DNA from: Chitinophaga vietnamensis
GTDB lineage: Bacteria > Bacteroidota > Bacteroidia > Chitinophagales > Chitinophagaceae
Length of the DNA: 64,000 bases
Direction of reading: 5' to 3'
Assembly: GCF_902167635.1 (NCBI RefSeq)
Contig: NZ_CABHMS010000002.1
Location: forward strand, 496,001-560,000
Made by a program: the position numbers and the translations under genes. The notes under the pieces were generated by a model. That model saw only the letters and a list, made by a program, of their open reading frames with translations. It made no database searches and was not told the DNA's origin. Shown piece by piece: positions 27,164-38,000 of the stretch; position 1 is the first letter of the stretch; the number at the start of each line of letters is the position of its first letter.

Positions 27164-30100
27164 ATGCAAAAGAGATTCTCTATACAACAAATTTTTTTTA
27201 CGACGGTGTTATTGCTGCTAAATGCAGGGGTATGTGCGCAGTCGCCCGATGCCAGTCAGCGGCCCGCCGCCACAGCTGTTACGCCACCAGCGGCTTACAA
27301 TAATTCCACTATTAACTATATCCGTACCTGGACACCCAGCATGCCCACTACTGATACCGCTGTGGTGAGCGCTGCTGCAAGATCGGTGGCAGAAGTAAAA
27401 CAGGCCACGCAGTATTTTGATGGCTTGGGCCGGCCGATACAAACGGTTGCTAAAGGAATAAGCGCAACAGGCAAAGATCTGGTGACGCCTGTTGTATATG
27501 ATGCATTCGGAAGGGAGCAGTATAAATATCTTCCATATGCGCAGCAGGACGCCAGCGATGGCAAATTCAAAACCAATCCTTTTAATAGCCAGGCATCGTT
27601 TTATCAGAATGCTGCACTGAATCCCGGCGCTAACGGGGAAAGTATTTATTATAGTCAGACAGAATTCGAGTCATCTCCGCTTAATCGCGTGTTGAATAAC
27701 TATTCAGCTGGCAACAGCTGGGCAAAAGAAGGAGGGAACCGCGCGGTGCAAAATCAGTATCTGGTGAATACTGTAGCGGATTCTGTTCGCCTGTGGAGTA
27801 TCAATGCTGTTATTCCGGTGAGCACTACTACCTATGCCGCTGGAACGCTGTACAAAAATATTATCATCGATGAAGCCGGCAACCAGTCGGTGGAATATAA
27901 AGATAAAGAAGGTCATGTTGTACTGAAGAAAGTGCAGCTGTCTGCAACTCCCGGCACGGCGCACGTAGGCTGGCTTTGCACCTATTATGTGTATGACGAC
28001 CTGGGCAACCTGCGTTTTGTGATCGCACCGCGGGCAGTGGAATTGATTAGCGCCAATTGGAGCATCAGTGCAGACATGGCTGCCGAGCTTTGTTTTGCTT
28101 ATCGCTACGATGGCCGTAACCGCATGATCGTGAAGAAGGTGCCTGGCGCAGATTCCACTGAAATGGTGTACGATGTGCGCGACAGGCTGGTATTCAGCAG
28201 AACCGGCAATCTCAGGGATCAGGGCAACTGGCTGGTGACATTTTACGATAACCTCAACAGGCCAACGATGACGGCCTTATACCGTTCCTCATCGAGCCGG
28301 GATGCACTGCAAACCAGTATGAACACGGCAGTATCCAATACTACCGCGATCGCCTATACGTTCCCAGGCACTGCCGACCTGGTATTGGGTAATTATGATG
28401 GCAGTTCTTTATACCAGGCCACTAACAGCATTACGGTACAAGATGGATTTGATTCCGGTACTGGCGCTGAATTTTCAGCAGAGATCAACGCTAATGCTAA
28501 TAATGGCACTACATCTGTTACGGTAACGAACCCCCTGCCCGGAATTGCCAGCAGCGCATTAACGCCACTGACTTACACCTTCTACGATAATTACAACTAC
28601 AATGGCAAACTCGATTATGTAAGTGGCGATATCACAAAGCCACAAGCAGGCAGCAATCCCTATGCAGAAGCCTTGCCTGCTTCCGCCAGCGCGGCTATCA
28701 TGGGACTTACCACCGGAGTTAAAGTGCGTGTGCTGGAAACTAATCAATGGCTTACCACCAGCACCTACTATGATGATAAAGGCCGCGCCATTCAGACCGT
28801 CTCCAACAACAATACCGGTGGGAAGGATGTACTGACAACATTATACGATTTTAGCGGCAAGATATTAAGTACTTACCTGCGACAAACAAACGTACGCAGC
28901 GGCGCTACCCCTCAAACCACTTTGCTCACCATGAATCAGTATGATGATGGCGGCCGGTTGGTATCTATCAAAAAGCGTTTGAATGATAATGTAAGTCTGG
29001 AGAGAACAATCGAAGAGAATAGCTACGATGAGCTGGGACAACTCAAAAGCAAAAGGATAGGGGTTTCCAGCGCAAGCGCGCAACTGGAAACACTGAACTA
29101 TGAATACAACCTCAGAGGCTGGCTGAAGGGCATCAACAAGAGCTTTGTGAATACAGCCGGCAGCACCAGCAACTGGTTCGGCCAGGAGCTCAGCTACGAC
29201 TATGGTTTCAGCAGTAACCAGTTTAATGGTAATATCTCTGGCATCAAATGGAAGAGCGGTTCCGATGGTACGCCACGGGCTTATGGCTACAGCTATGATA
29301 AAGTCAATCGCATTACTATCGCCGACTTCAACCAGCAGAATACAAATGGCGCCAACTGGACGCGTGACAAGGTTGATTTTTCTGTAAGTGGTCTTAACTA
29401 TGATGCCAATGGCAACATCCTCTCGATGACCCAGAAAGGGATGATAGGCATTACACCCTCTACCATCGATCAATTAACATACAGTTACCGTTCAAACAGT
29501 AATAAACTGATGGCGGTAGCCGATCCTATCAACACGTCCAGCGCGGGTTTAGGGGATTTCATCAATGGAACTAACGCTGGCAACGACTATAAATATGATA
29601 CCAGCGGTAACCTTATCCAGGACCTGAATAAGGGCATCGCGTCTATCAGTTACAATCATCTCAATCTTCCGGATACCATTATCATCACGGGTAAAGGTAC
29701 TATCACTTACTTGTACGATGCAGCTGGCAACAAATTGAGGAAAACGGTACTTGATAATACAAGCAATCCTGCCAAAACCACCGTAACCGATTATCTTGGG
29801 GGACAGGTCTATTCCAATGATACCTTGCAGCTGATCAGTCATGAAGATGGCCGCATCCGCCCGGTATTCAAGACAGGCCAGCCATTAGCATACGCCTTCG
29901 ACTATTTTGTAAAAGATCATTTAGGAAATATCCGGATGGTATTAGGCACACAGAGTGATGCCAACCAATACGCAGCCACTATGGAAACCGCTGCCAGCGC
30001 CACAGAGAATGCGTTGTTCAGCAATATCGATGTTACCCGCGCACCCAAGCCGGTAGGCTATCCTGTTGACGGCACCACCAATCCTAACGACTACGTAGCT

Positions 30101-31627
30101 AAATTGAATGCTACCAACGGCCAGAAGGTAGGCCCGTCACTGGTTTTGCGGGTAATGGCCGGCGATACCATCCAGCTCGGTGTCAAAGCATTTTATAAAA
30201 GCACCGCTGCCAACACTTCCAGTACCACCAGCAGCGCGATGTTGGGTTCCTTGCTATCTGCCTTCAGCGGCGGTAGCGTAGCCGATGGATCACATAGCGC
30301 CACAGGACCGGGTTCACCAATGGCTACTACTTACAGTAGCGCCCTCTATGATCAGCTGAAACAAAAAGACCCCAGCCAAAACCTGCCGGATAAGCCCAAG
30401 GCCTATCTGAGCTACGTACTCTTCGACGACCGCTTTAATATGGTAGACGAGAACAGCGGTGTAAAACAGGTACAAGGCACGCCCGACGCCTTACAAACGC
30501 TGGCTACCGACAGGCTCACGATCAAGAAGACAGGCTTTTTGTATATTTATACCAGCAACGAAAGTGGTGCAGATGTGTTCTTTGATAACCTGGTAGTAGC
30601 GCATAATAGCGGGCCGCTGTTGGAGGAGACGCATTATTATCCGTTTGGGTTGACGATGGCGGGGATTAGTTCGAATGCGTTGAAGGGGAGCAACTACTCT
30701 GAAAACCGCTTGAAATACAACGGAAAAGAACTTCAATCAAAAGAGTTCGGAGACGGTTCAGGGTTGGAGTTATATGACTACGGAGCCAGGATGTATGATG
30801 CGCAGATAGGACGGTGGCATGTTCAGGACCCAATGGCAGACAAGTACATAGGCTATTCTCCTTATGGCTATGCTAATAATAGTCCTATACTCTTTGTTGA
30901 TCCGAATGGAAAGGAGATTTGGATATATTATGGAGATAATCAGAAAGCTCGCTACAACAATGGAAGATTGTATAATGAAGATGGTAGTAAATATAAGGGG
31001 AAGGATCAGTTTGTGTCTACCGTAATGAAGACATTAAATCAAATGAACTCAACTGAAATAGGCAAGGAGGTCTTAACTACTCTTTCTGGCTCTGAGAATA
31101 AATTTGATTTTATGAATAAAACCCCTACGAAGGGAGGAAAAGAAATAGACGCATTACAGTTCCAAGAAAATGCTTCTGGTGGAGGTAAGATTTGGGCCGG
31201 AGCATTAATGAAAAATACTCCTGGTGCACAGAAATTAGAGAATACGGCGCATGAATTATTCCACGGTTATCAGCATGAGAATAAACAAAGCGGTGCATCT
31301 GTAAATAATGAAGTAGGGGCATACTTATTTGGGCAGGCAGTAGCAATGAATGCAGCACTAAATGGTAGTGCTATGGGTGGTCTCCAACCTCCTGCAAGAA
31401 TGGATAATAATGCGGGGGTAATGTATGGGCAGGCCTATAATTACTTATTGTATGATGCAAAAGGTGTCAATTATAATACTTATATTAATTATTTTAATGC
31501 ACTTATGAGCTTCAAGAAAGGAAGCACGTCTAACGTAACAGGTCTTTATAATAACAACCCTATGTTACTGCCCAATCAACAAGGATCTGTTATATTTAAA
31601 TTTTTCCCATTAATAAGAGAAAAATAG
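27164..31627 (+). CDS. RHS-repeat polymorphic toxin with C-terminal HExxH metallopeptidase tip
   Basis: A 1487-aa exported protein. After a signal peptide (…NAGVCAQ) comes a DUF6443-like domain ([31 protein letters not shown]), then a long run of YD-type repeats ([39 protein letters not shown]), and the RHS core end [30 protein letters not shown] (to ~1248). The unique ~240-residue tip contains [10 protein letters not shown] with H1363, E1364 and H1367, and a possible third zinc ligand E1383 in [10 protein letters not shown]. It is a zincin-like peptidase fold as in polymorphic toxin tips. The tip DNA is visibly richer in A+T than the shell. A lipoprotein gene follows 5 nt downstream. Toxin activity is inferred. 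Confidence 0.85.
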   Translation: MQKRFSIQQIFFTTVLLLLNAGVCAQSPDASQRPAATAVTPPAAYNNSTINYIRTWTPSMPTTDTAVVSAAARSVAEVKQATQYFDGLGRPIQTVAKGISATGKDLVTPVVYDAFGREQYKYLPYAQQDASDGKFKTNPFNSQASFYQNAALNPGANGESIYYSQTEFESSPLNRVLNNYSAGNSWAKEGGNRAVQNQYLVNTVADSVRLWSINAVIPVSTTTYAAGTLYKNIIIDEAGNQSVEYKDKEGHVVLKKVQLSATPGTAHVGWLCTYYVYDDLGNLRFVIAPRAVELISANWSISADMAAELCFAYRYDGRNRMIVKKVPGADSTEMVYDVRDRLVFSRTGNLRDQGNWLVTFYDNLNRPTMTALYRSSSSRDALQTSMNTAVSNTTAIAYTFPGTADLVLGNYDGSSLYQATNSITVQDGFDSGTGAEFSAEINANANNGTTSVTVTNPLPGIASSALTPLTYTFYDNYNYNGKLDYVSGDITKPQAGSNPYAEALPASASAAIMGLTTGVKVRVLETNQWLTTSTYYDDKGRAIQTVSNNNTGGKDVLTTLYDFSGKILSTYLRQTNVRSGATPQTTLLTMNQYDDGGRLVSIKKRLNDNVSLERTIEENSYDELGQLKSKRIGVSSASAQLETLNYEYNLRGWLKGINKSFVNTAGSTSNWFGQELSYDYGFSSNQFNGNISGIKWKSGSDGTPRAYGYSYDKVNRITIADFNQQNTNGANWTRDKVDFSVSGLNYDANGNILSMTQKGMIGITPSTIDQLTYSYRSNSNKLMAVADPINTSSAGLGDFINGTNAGNDYKYDTSGNLIQDLNKGIASISYNHLNLPDTIIITGKGTITYLYDAAGNKLRKTVLDNTSNPAKTTVTDYLGGQVYSNDTLQLISHEDGRIRPVFKTGQPLAYAFDYFVKDHLGNIRMVLGTQSDANQYAATMETAASATENALFSNIDVTRAPKPVGYPVDGTTNPNDYVAKLNATNGQKVGPSLVLRVMAGDTIQLGVKAFYKSTAANTSSTTSSAMLGSLLSAFSGGSVADGSHSATGPGSPMATTYSSALYDQLKQKDPSQNLPDKPKAYLSYVLFDDRFNMVDENSGVKQVQGTPDALQTLATDRLTIKKTGFLYIYTSNESGADVFFDNLVVAHNSGPLLEETHYYPFGLTMAGISSNALKGSNYSENRLKYNGKELQSKEFGDGSGLELYDYGARMYDAQIGRWHVQDPMADKYIGYSPYGYANNSPILFVDPNGKEIWIYYGDNQKARYNNGRLYNEDGSKYKGKDQFVSTVMKTLNQMNSTEIGKEVLTTLSGSENKFDFMNKTPTKGGKEIDALQFQENASGGGKIWAGALMKNTPGAQKLENTAHELFHGYQHENKQSGASVNNEVGAYLFGQAVAMNAALNGSAMGGLQPPARMDNNAGVMYGQAYNYLLYDAKGVNYNTYINYFNALMSFKKGSTSNVTGLYNNNPMLLPNQQGSVIFKFFPLIREK

Positions 31628-31632
31628 TACTC

Positions 31633-32070
31633 ATGAAATCCGTAATAGCATTGATGATAGTAGGCTTTAGCTTTGGTTGTGTCCAATCAGGCAGAGAAGT
31701 CACAAATGAGGCAGCTGTAAAGAGTGGGGATACAATTATAGACCCAATAGTGCCGTCTCACTTTGAGATAGACTATAACCGAGTTGTCAAAGTTAGTCCT
31801 AATATCTTTCCTCAAGGTTCTAATGGTATTGGGGCAATTAGAATATTTATTGATACAGCGTCAAAAGTAGAACGGTTTGAAATTATTTCTGCCAGAATTA
31901 ATGATGGAGGGAATACTATTTACAACTATGTATCTGATAAGGATAGCGCTAAAACACAGGAGTTAATTAATGCATTGAAGATATTGGTAAATAGTATTAA
32001 AGTAAGGAAGCTTGGTAATCCAATATTACATGGCCTGGAGCCGTATGATTTAGCTGTCAAATTTGAATAA
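31633..32070 (+). CDS. Small lipoprotein, candidate immunity protein
   Basis: A 145-aa protein with a lipoprotein signal (MKSVIALMIVGFSFGC, Cys16), so it should be anchored in the cell envelope. It has no recognised family; the mature part is mixed, with IGAIRIFIDTASKVERFEII in the middle and a likely C-terminal strand. It begins 5 nt after the RHS metallopeptidase stop, shares that tip's low GC, and is followed by a strong terminator. This is the position and envelope location expected of a cognate immunity protein against a periplasm-acting peptidase. It could equally be an unrelated small lipoprotein. Confidence 0.7.
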   Translation: MKSVIALMIVGFSFGCVQSGREVTNEAAVKSGDTIIDPIVPSHFEIDYNRVVKVSPNIFPQGSNGIGAIRIFIDTASKVERFEIISARINDGGNTIYNYVSDKDSAKTQELINALKILVNSIKVRKLGNPILHGLEPYDLAVKFE

Positions 32071-32083
32071 TAATTTTTATCTC

Positions 32084-32128
32084 ATAACAGTAAAGCCGCT
32101 GGCGTGATGCCAGCGGCTTTACTGTTAT
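32084..32128. terminator. Perfect 20-bp stem, bidirectional terminator
   Basis: ATAACAGTAAAGCCGCTGGC (32084-32103) pairs without mismatch with 32109-32128 around a GTGAT loop. It separates the lipoprotein gene from the convergent XRE gene, whose stop codon (32125-32127) lies inside the right arm. Confidence 0.9.
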
Positions 32129-32460
32129 CTTGAATATGCTTTTTTAGTTTTATTGTATGTAATGGCCATATCGATGAAGTAATAAATTTTTTCTTTTTCC
32201 TCCTCCGGTAAGGCTTCAATATCTTCAATGCGTTTAAGTAATTTTTTATCCAGTACCATGCTGGTAGAGCCGCCAATCAGGTAATCCACGGTCACGCCCA
32301 GTTCATCCGCGATTTTTTTAGCCATCTCGATAGAAGGCTTTATCTCGCCACGTTCATATCGGCCAATAATGGGCGCCGATGTACCCACTCTTTTAGCCAG
32401 TTCGTCCTGGGATATTTTAAGCTGCTTACGCTGCGTAGCAATGTGTTCACCAAAAGTCAT
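32125..32460 (-). CDS. XRE/Cro-C1-type transcriptional regulator
   Basis: A 111-aa DNA-binding protein. The N-terminal helix-turn-helix spans about residues 5-62 (KISQDELAKRVGTSAPIIGR, then YERGEIKPSIEMAKKIADEL). A helical, charged tail (LLKRIEDIEALPEEEKEKIY) may dimerise. The start lies 33 nt from the left end of an insertion sequence, so its native promoter region may have been displaced. Its targets are unknown; it could regulate the convergent RHS cassette or be an orphan from a lost mobile element. Confidence 0.85.
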   Translation of the reverse strand: MTFGEHIATQRKQLKISQDELAKRVGTSAPIIGRYERGEIKPSIEMAKKIADELGVTVDYLIGGSTSMVLDKKLLKRIEDIEALPEEEKEKIYYFIDMAITYNKTKKAYSR

Positions 32461-32493
32461 AAAAAGGTACTTTAAATACCCTGTAAAAGCTGG

Positions 32494-32518
32494 TGTAAGT
32501 ACCCCATCTAGGTAACAG
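32494..32518 (+). repeat. Left terminal inverted repeat of the IS3 element
   Basis: This 25-nt end reads TGTAAGTACCCC... and ends GGTAACAG. It matches the inverse of 33664-33689 at most positions, with one base of length difference in the middle. Confidence 0.8.
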
Positions 32519-32521
32519 CGA

Positions 32522-33358
32522 TTAATTGGAGTTTCTTGATTTTTGCAACTCCGTTTTCCATTCGCAAGGCGTCATGTTCTTCAAAGATTCGTGGGGTCTT
32601 CTCTGGTTATATTCTTCGATCCAGACATCGGTTAATTCCCTTACCTGGTACAAGTCCTCAAAGATATAAGCATCCAGGACGGCTTCTCTGTAAAGACGAT
32701 TAAATCGTTCGATATAACCATTCTGCATTGGTCGGCCTGGTTGAATGTATTGTAGCCTGATATCATGCTGATGGCACCACTGTTCAAAGTACGCGGAAGT
32801 GAACTCCGGGCCATTATCAGTTCTTATCGCGGCTGGTTTCCCTCGGTATTCAATAATTTTTTCCAATACCCGCACAATTCGGCATGAGGATAGTGAAGTA
32901 TCGATTTCTATACCCAATACCTCCCGGGAGCCATCATCTATCACGTTAAATGTCCTGAAGCGTTTGTTTCCGGTCAGGCTATCACTCATGAAATCCATAC
33001 TCCAGATGACATTAACATTGGTTTGCCGCTGCAATGGTTGTTTGATACGAGCTGGCACTCTCCGTTTGAGCTTCTTCCTCTTATTCAGTTTAAGCAGCCT
33101 GTATACCCGATATACTCGTTTATGATTCCAGTGGTGGCCGGCACGCCTCAAATAGGCAAATAGCTTGCGAAAGCCGTAGGAAGTATGCTTAAAAGCAAGG
33201 TCCTGAAGGGCATCAATCAGTACCTGGTCATTTCTACGACTACGATAGTAAAACTTCGAACGGGGAAAGGAAACTATTCGACAGGCCCTGCTCACAGAAA
33301 CACCCTGATCTGCGACCAGTTCTTCTGCTACTTGTCTTTTTGTGGAAGGGCCCAGCCT
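32522..33358 (-). CDS. IS3-family transposase OrfB (DDE integrase domain)
   Basis: The catalytic half of the transposase. The integrase core shows the DDE residues in WSMDFMSDSL, AIRTDNGPEFTSAYFE and NGYIERFNRLYREAVL, with the N-terminal HTH_21-like region RRAGHHWNHKRVYRVYRLL. The frame from a GTG at 33295 is open upstream to the frameshift site: after a -1 slip it reads KKRLGPSTKRQVAEELVADQ and joins OrfA. The OrfAB fusion is the expected active enzyme. Its full length suggests the element is functional. Confidence 0.92.
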   Translation of the reverse strand, partial: RLGPSTKRQVAEELVADQGVSVSRACRIVSFPRSKFYYRSRRNDQVLIDALQDLAFKHTSYGFRKLFAYLRRAGHHWNHKRVYRVYRLLKLNKRKKLKRRVPARIKQPLQRQTNVNVIWSMDFMSDSLTGNKRFRTFNVIDDGSREVLGIEIDTSLSSCRIVRVLEKIIEYRGKPAAIRTDNGPEFTSAYFEQWCHQHDIRLQYIQPGRPMQNGYIERFNRLYREAVLDAYIFEDLYQVRELTDVWIEEYNQRRPHESLKNMTPCEWKTELQKSRNSN

Positions 33359-33618
33359 TTTTTTGTGAATAGATCCTTCAGTATCTGATTGTCAAGGGAC
33401 AGGTCAGCATACATTCTTTTGAGCCTGGAATTTTCTTCCTCCAGGTCTTTGAGGCGCTTCACATCTGAAGCCTCCATGCCTCCATACTTGCTTTTCCAGT
33501 TATAGAAAGTGGCTTCAGAAATGCCGTGTTCACGACAAATGTCCTTTGTGGCAAGCCCGTTCTCCTGCTGCTTCAAAATAGACACAATCTGGGTTTCTGT
33601 GAATCTGGTCTTTTTCAT
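33328..33618 (-). CDS. IS3-family transposase OrfA (helix-turn-helix)
   Basis: A 96-aa DNA-binding half of the transposase (HTH_Tnp_1): KTRFTETQIVSILKQQENG, then DICREHGISEATFYNWKSKY, followed by a leucine-zipper-like segment (LEEENSRLKRMYADLSLDNQ). Near its end, a run of seven A on the coding strand (33364-33358) followed by G is the -1 frameshift site that feeds ribosomes into orfB. Confidence 0.92.
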   Translation of the reverse strand: MKKTRFTETQIVSILKQQENGLATKDICREHGISEATFYNWKSKYGGMEASDVKRLKDLEEENSRLKRMYADLSLDNQILKDLFTKKGWALPQKDK

Positions 33619-33663
33619 GATGGTAGTTCAGTTTAAATTTAACCTTTTTTATCTAAGTTTAAA

Positions 33664-33689
33664 CTGTTACCAGAATAGGGATACTTACA
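33664..33689 (-). repeat. Right terminal inverted repeat of the IS3 element
   Basis: Read on the minus strand, this end begins TGTAAGTATCCC and ends CTGGTAACAG, matching the left end. Confidence 0.8.
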
Positions 33690-33737
33690 ACCCTTTCCAA
33701 AACTTAACCCAAACATAACACTGCTCATTTCTTAAAC

Positions 33738-33752
33738 TTCCGGTAACATTAG
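33738..33752 (+). promoter_or_regulatory. TTCCGGTAACA motif, copy 1 (upstream of the regulator)
   Basis: The 11-mer TTCCGGTAACA, extended by TTAG, lies about 35 nt before the membrane-bound regulator gene. The same 11-mer recurs just before the susC gene. It is a candidate binding site for that regulator. Confidence 0.35.
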
Positions 33753-33785
33753 CCTCCTAAATTAGCAGCATCAACCTCTGTGGAT

Positions 33786-34871
33786 ATGATGAGCATTATA
33801 CTTCTGTCATGCATTAACCTGCAAGCCTGTGTCGCTATTTATTTGTTTAACCTCTTACGGCCTAAGGACCGCTTCGAGAAAACGCTGAACGCTTTCCTGA
33901 TCCTGCTGCTGGCGCATCTGGGGGTGAAGTTATCTTTGCTGGTGGTGTGGAAGAGCGCCTTCCTGTATAATAACAGCCCGAGTGGTTTCAGCTTCGCCTA
34001 TGGACCGCTCTTGTACCTGGCCACTTTATTTTACCGGGAGCGCAAAGTACGCACCCCGAAAATCCTGGCGCACATGCTGCCTTTATGTATCGGACTGCTG
34101 ATGTTCCTGGTTACCAGTGAAGGGTACCTGGAAGGACTGATATCGCCCGTGTTCATGCGCATGTATGCGAAAGTCTATGAGATAGGAGCGATCGGGTCGC
34201 TGATCGTATACCCCTTATTGTGCTGGCGGATGCTGAAAGGCGGCGCGGATACACCGGCTGATCCCAAACGCAAGCTGCTGCTGGCTTTCATACGTACGAT
34301 ACTGGCGGCTATCTTACTGGGGCTGGCAGGCATGGTGGTATTCGGCATCAAAACGGGCCGCTGGGATCTCAACTTCTGGATATTACCTTATCTCTGTTAT
34401 GTATGGCTGATCGTGATGATCCTGCGATATAAAATGGAATCTATTGCGGCCGTGAAGCCGGTGGCGCCGCCTGTAAGACAGTATAAAAAATCAGGGCTGG
34501 ACGAGGAGCGCATGGATAGTTATGAAGATAATATCCGCGCCTTCATGCAGCAAAGTCGTATCTACCTGGAGCCGGAGCTGTCGCTGGAAGAGCTGTCGGA
34601 GCGCGCCGGTATCCCCAAACATCATATCACGCAGTTGCTGAACGAACGTTTCAACAAAAACTTCTACACCTTTATTAATGAATATCGGATAGAGCTGGCG
34701 ATGAAGAAATTAAAAGATCCTTCTCTCGACATTAATTTATTATCCCTCGCCTACGATTGCGGCTTCAATTCCAAATCATCTTTCAACAGTTATTTCAAAA
34801 AGATCACGGGGGTAACGCCTTCCGTTTACCGGAAGAATAGCCATCAAAACATTCCGGTAACAATTCCGTAA
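33786..34871 (+). CDS. Membrane-anchored AraC-type regulator
   Basis: About 361 aa from the ATG at 33786 (an in-frame GTG lies 6 nt upstream). The N-terminal ~225 residues contain about seven hydrophobic segments (SIILLSCINLQACVAIYLFN, AFLILLLAHLGVKLSLLVVW, TILAAILLGLAGMVVFGI). The C-terminal AraC domain has LSLEELSERAGIPKHHITQL and LLSLAYDCGFNSKSSFNSYF ending with TPSVYRK. This architecture is common in Bacteroidota next to TonB/SusC systems. It probably senses a membrane or periplasmic signal and controls the SusC/SusD pair that follows. Confidence 0.87.
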   Translation: MMSIILLSCINLQACVAIYLFNLLRPKDRFEKTLNAFLILLLAHLGVKLSLLVVWKSAFLYNNSPSGFSFAYGPLLYLATLFYRERKVRTPKILAHMLPLCIGLLMFLVTSEGYLEGLISPVFMRMYAKVYEIGAIGSLIVYPLLCWRMLKGGADTPADPKRKLLLAFIRTILAAILLGLAGMVVFGIKTGRWDLNFWILPYLCYVWLIVMILRYKMESIAAVKPVAPPVRQYKKSGLDEERMDSYEDNIRAFMQQSRIYLEPELSLEELSERAGIPKHHITQLLNERFNKNFYTFINEYRIELAMKKLKDPSLDINLLSLAYDCGFNSKSSFNSYFKKITGVTPSVYRKNSHQNIPVTIP

Positions 34872-34889
34872 GGATTAGGTAACATTGGC
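34852..34889 (+). promoter_or_regulatory. TTCCGGTAACA motif, copies 2 and 3 (upstream of susC)
   Basis: TTCCGGTAACA recurs at 34852-34862, overlapping the end of the regulator gene. A second related site, TAGGTAACATTGGC, follows at about 34876-34889. They lie 140-180 nt before the SusC start, a plausible position for activator sites. Confidence 0.35.
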
Positions 34890-35029
34890 TAAATGAGCCA
34901 TGGTGGCTGATGTTAGTGTGTGTGCCATACGGCTTGTACATTTTTTTGACCTTCCCGCTGGGCTTTGTCGTATTAGTTGGGCGGCATTTTCATTTTTGCG
35001 TCGGTTCCTATTTTATTACCAAAACCAAA

Positions 35030-38000
35030 ATGAAAATGAGATTATTCACGCTACGCAGTACATTTCTCTCCCTCTGGCTGGCCCTTCTGCTGATTGCAGG
35101 TAATGCCATCGCACAGGACAGGATCATCAAAGGGAAGGTGACAGCGGCTGATGGCGCCGGTATCCCGGGCGCCAGCGTCAGGGAGAAGGGCAAGCCTGGT
35201 GGCGCCTTCACCGATACCAACGGCGAATTCACTATCAAAGCCAGCGGACCTGGCGCCGTACTGGTTTTTTCGTATGTAGGTTATTTATCCCAGGAGGTAG
35301 CCACAGGCGCCAATACCTTCTTCAATATCTCTTTACAGGAAGATCACAAACGCCTCGACGAAGTAGTGGTAACGGCCATGGGTATACGTAAAGAAGCCAA
35401 ACGCCTCGGCTACTCCGTACAGGAAGTAAAAGGCGCCGACCTCGTAAAAGCCCGTGATGCCAACCCGATCAACTCCCTCTCCGGCAAGGTGGCAGGCCTC
35501 TCTGTAGGCGCCAGCCCCGAAATGCTCGGCCGCCCCGACCTCGTACTGCGCGGCAGCAAAGACCTCCTCTTTGTAGTGGATGGAGTGCCCATCAACTCCG
35601 ATACCTGGAACATCAACCCCGATGACGTAGAATCATATTCTGTATTGAAAGGAGCTAACGCCGCCGCCCTCTATGGTTTCAGAGGTATCAACGGCGCCAT
35701 CGTCATCACCACCAAACGCGGCACCAAAGCGGCCAAAGGATGGCAGGTAGATGTGAACAGCAGCACCATGTTCGAAAAAGGATTTCTCGCGCTGCCACAG
35801 ATACAGGAAGAATATGGCCGCGGCACCAACTTCAAATATTCTTACGGCGATCAACTGTACGATAACAACCAGCGCCTGCCCGAATGGGGACCCCGCTTCG
35901 AAGGTCAGCTGGTGAAACAATTCGACAGCCCCTGGGATCCGGTGAACCGCGTGAGAACCGCCACCCCCTGGACCGCACGCGGTAAAGATAACTTCAAACG
36001 CTTCATGGAAACAGGCGTGATCAATACCAATAACATCTCCCTGTCCTCCGCCACCGACCGCTCTGATATCCGGATATCCGTATCCAACATGAATCAGAAA
36101 GGTATGAACCCCAATACCAAGCTGCATACCTATGCACTGTCGCTGAGCGCCGGCTACAAGATCACCGATAAACTGAAGATCGAAGCCAGCGCCAATATCA
36201 ACAAACAATATTCTCCCAATATCCCCGATGTGAACTACGGGCCTAACTCTTACATCTACATGTTCCAGGTGTATGGCTCCGCAGATTATAACATCGACGA
36301 TCTGAAAGATATCTACAAAGCGCCGCAGGGCGTGCCGGGCCTGATCCCTTACGCACAGGAATACGGCCGTGAGAACAGCGCCTGGTTCATCGCCAAAAAA
36401 TGGTTGCGCGGCCATGATAAAACCGATATCAATGGTTATATCAAAGCCAGCTACAAGTTCAACGACGCGCTGGACCTGAGCCTCCGTACCCAGATCACTA
36501 CCTGGAACCAGGTAAGAACAGAGCAGGTGCCTGCCGGTACTAACCTCAACACCTATACGCCGTGGTATTACTTCGGCTGGTACGGCGATTACCGCGAAGA
36601 CCGCAGGAACCTCTTCGAAAATAATACAGACCTCATCCTGAATTATAATAAGAAGATCAGCAAGTTCAATATCTCCGGTCTCGCCGGCGCGAGCATGCGC
36701 TCTTTCACTTATAACTCACTCTGGGGTACTACCAAAGCGCTGGCAGTGCCGAATGTATACTCGCTCACCAACTCCAAAGAAGCTTATTCTTCTTTTACCT
36801 GGGGCTCTAAAATGCAGGTGTACAGCGGGTTCTATTCTATCGACTTCACCTACGACAAATTCCTGACCCTGTCGCATACCGGTCGTGTGGATCATGTATC
36901 TACGCTGGCAGATGGTTATAACACCTTCTACTATCCTTCGGTATCGCTCAGCTCTGTGATCAGCGATTATGCGCACCTGCCGGAATTTATCTCCCTGTTG
37001 AAGATACGCGGCTCTTACGCCAACGTGAAAGGCGCGCTCACTTCGCCCACTATAGCCTCTGCTTTCACCAGGGTAACAGGCCAGAGCACTAACGCCAAGC
37101 TGGGATATGGTACTGACCTCTATACTTCTTATGATGGTCCTACTTATGCCAACCAGATGGCATATAACAATAACAGCTATTACAATAACAACCCTTCAGT
37201 GGACTTCTCCAACGTGATCGCTGATCCTACACTGAAGCCTTTCACGGTGAGTTCTTATGAAGCCGGCGCCGACCTGCGCCTGTTCAATAACAGGCTGGGC
37301 GTGGACTTCACCTACTTTACGAGCCTCAATGGTCCGCAGATATTTCCTTTTGGCATACCGCCATCTTCCAGCTACGACAAACGTAACGAGAACGCCATCA
37401 CTACCCGCAAGAAAGGTATAGAGATCGCGCTTACCGCTGCGCCGCTGCGCAATCCGAACGGCCTGAGCTGGGATATCGGTATCAACTACGCTACCTACAA
37501 AGAAACGCTGGACCGGATCAACGACCATGATGAAGCGATCGCGCTTAACAACCACGTTTACCACAAAGGCGAAAGGATGGATGCCATCTATGGCGCCGGC
37601 TTTGTACGCGACCAGAGCGGTAATGTAGTGTACAGTGGCGGTTTGCCGCTGCGCGCGCCTTCCGATATCAGCAACAACGTGTTCCTCGGACATGCCAATC
37701 CTGATTTCACTTTCGGTTTCACCAACCGTTTCTCTTATAAAAATTTCACCCTCAGCTTCCAGATCGATGGCCGCATCGGTGGCAAGATCTATGACGAAGT
37801 TTATAAAGATGGTATGAACGGCGGTACCGCGCTCGCCAGCGCCAGCGGCGACTTTGGCACTGCGCGCCTGGCCGACTGGCAGTCTACCAACGGTGGCACA
37901 CAGGCGCCTTCCGGTCACTATATAGCGGATGGCGTGAAGATCACCAGCGGTACGCCCATCTATAAAGATGGTCAGATCACCAACTACAAAGACCTCACTT

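Larger units (their letters stand above)
32494..33689 (-). mobile_element. IS3-family insertion sequence (~1.2 kb)
   Basis: An element of ~1196 bp with imperfect ~25-bp terminal inverted repeats beginning TGTAAGTA and ending GGTAACAG. It encodes orfA and orfB in the IS3 arrangement, with a slippery A7-G frameshift site between them. Subgroup resemblance is to IS407-like members. No target duplication is visible at the inferred ends, so the exact boundaries may be off by a few bases or the flank may have rearranged. Both reading frames look intact. Confidence 0.9.

Noticed and set aside
27164-31627. Type VI secretion-linked RHS effector
   Set aside because: No PAAR, VgrG or T6SS gene nearby, and the protein has its own signal peptide.
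32480-33700. Target-site duplication of the IS3 element
   Set aside because: Flanks of the inferred ends (CTGG left, ACCC right) do not match within 3-5 bases.
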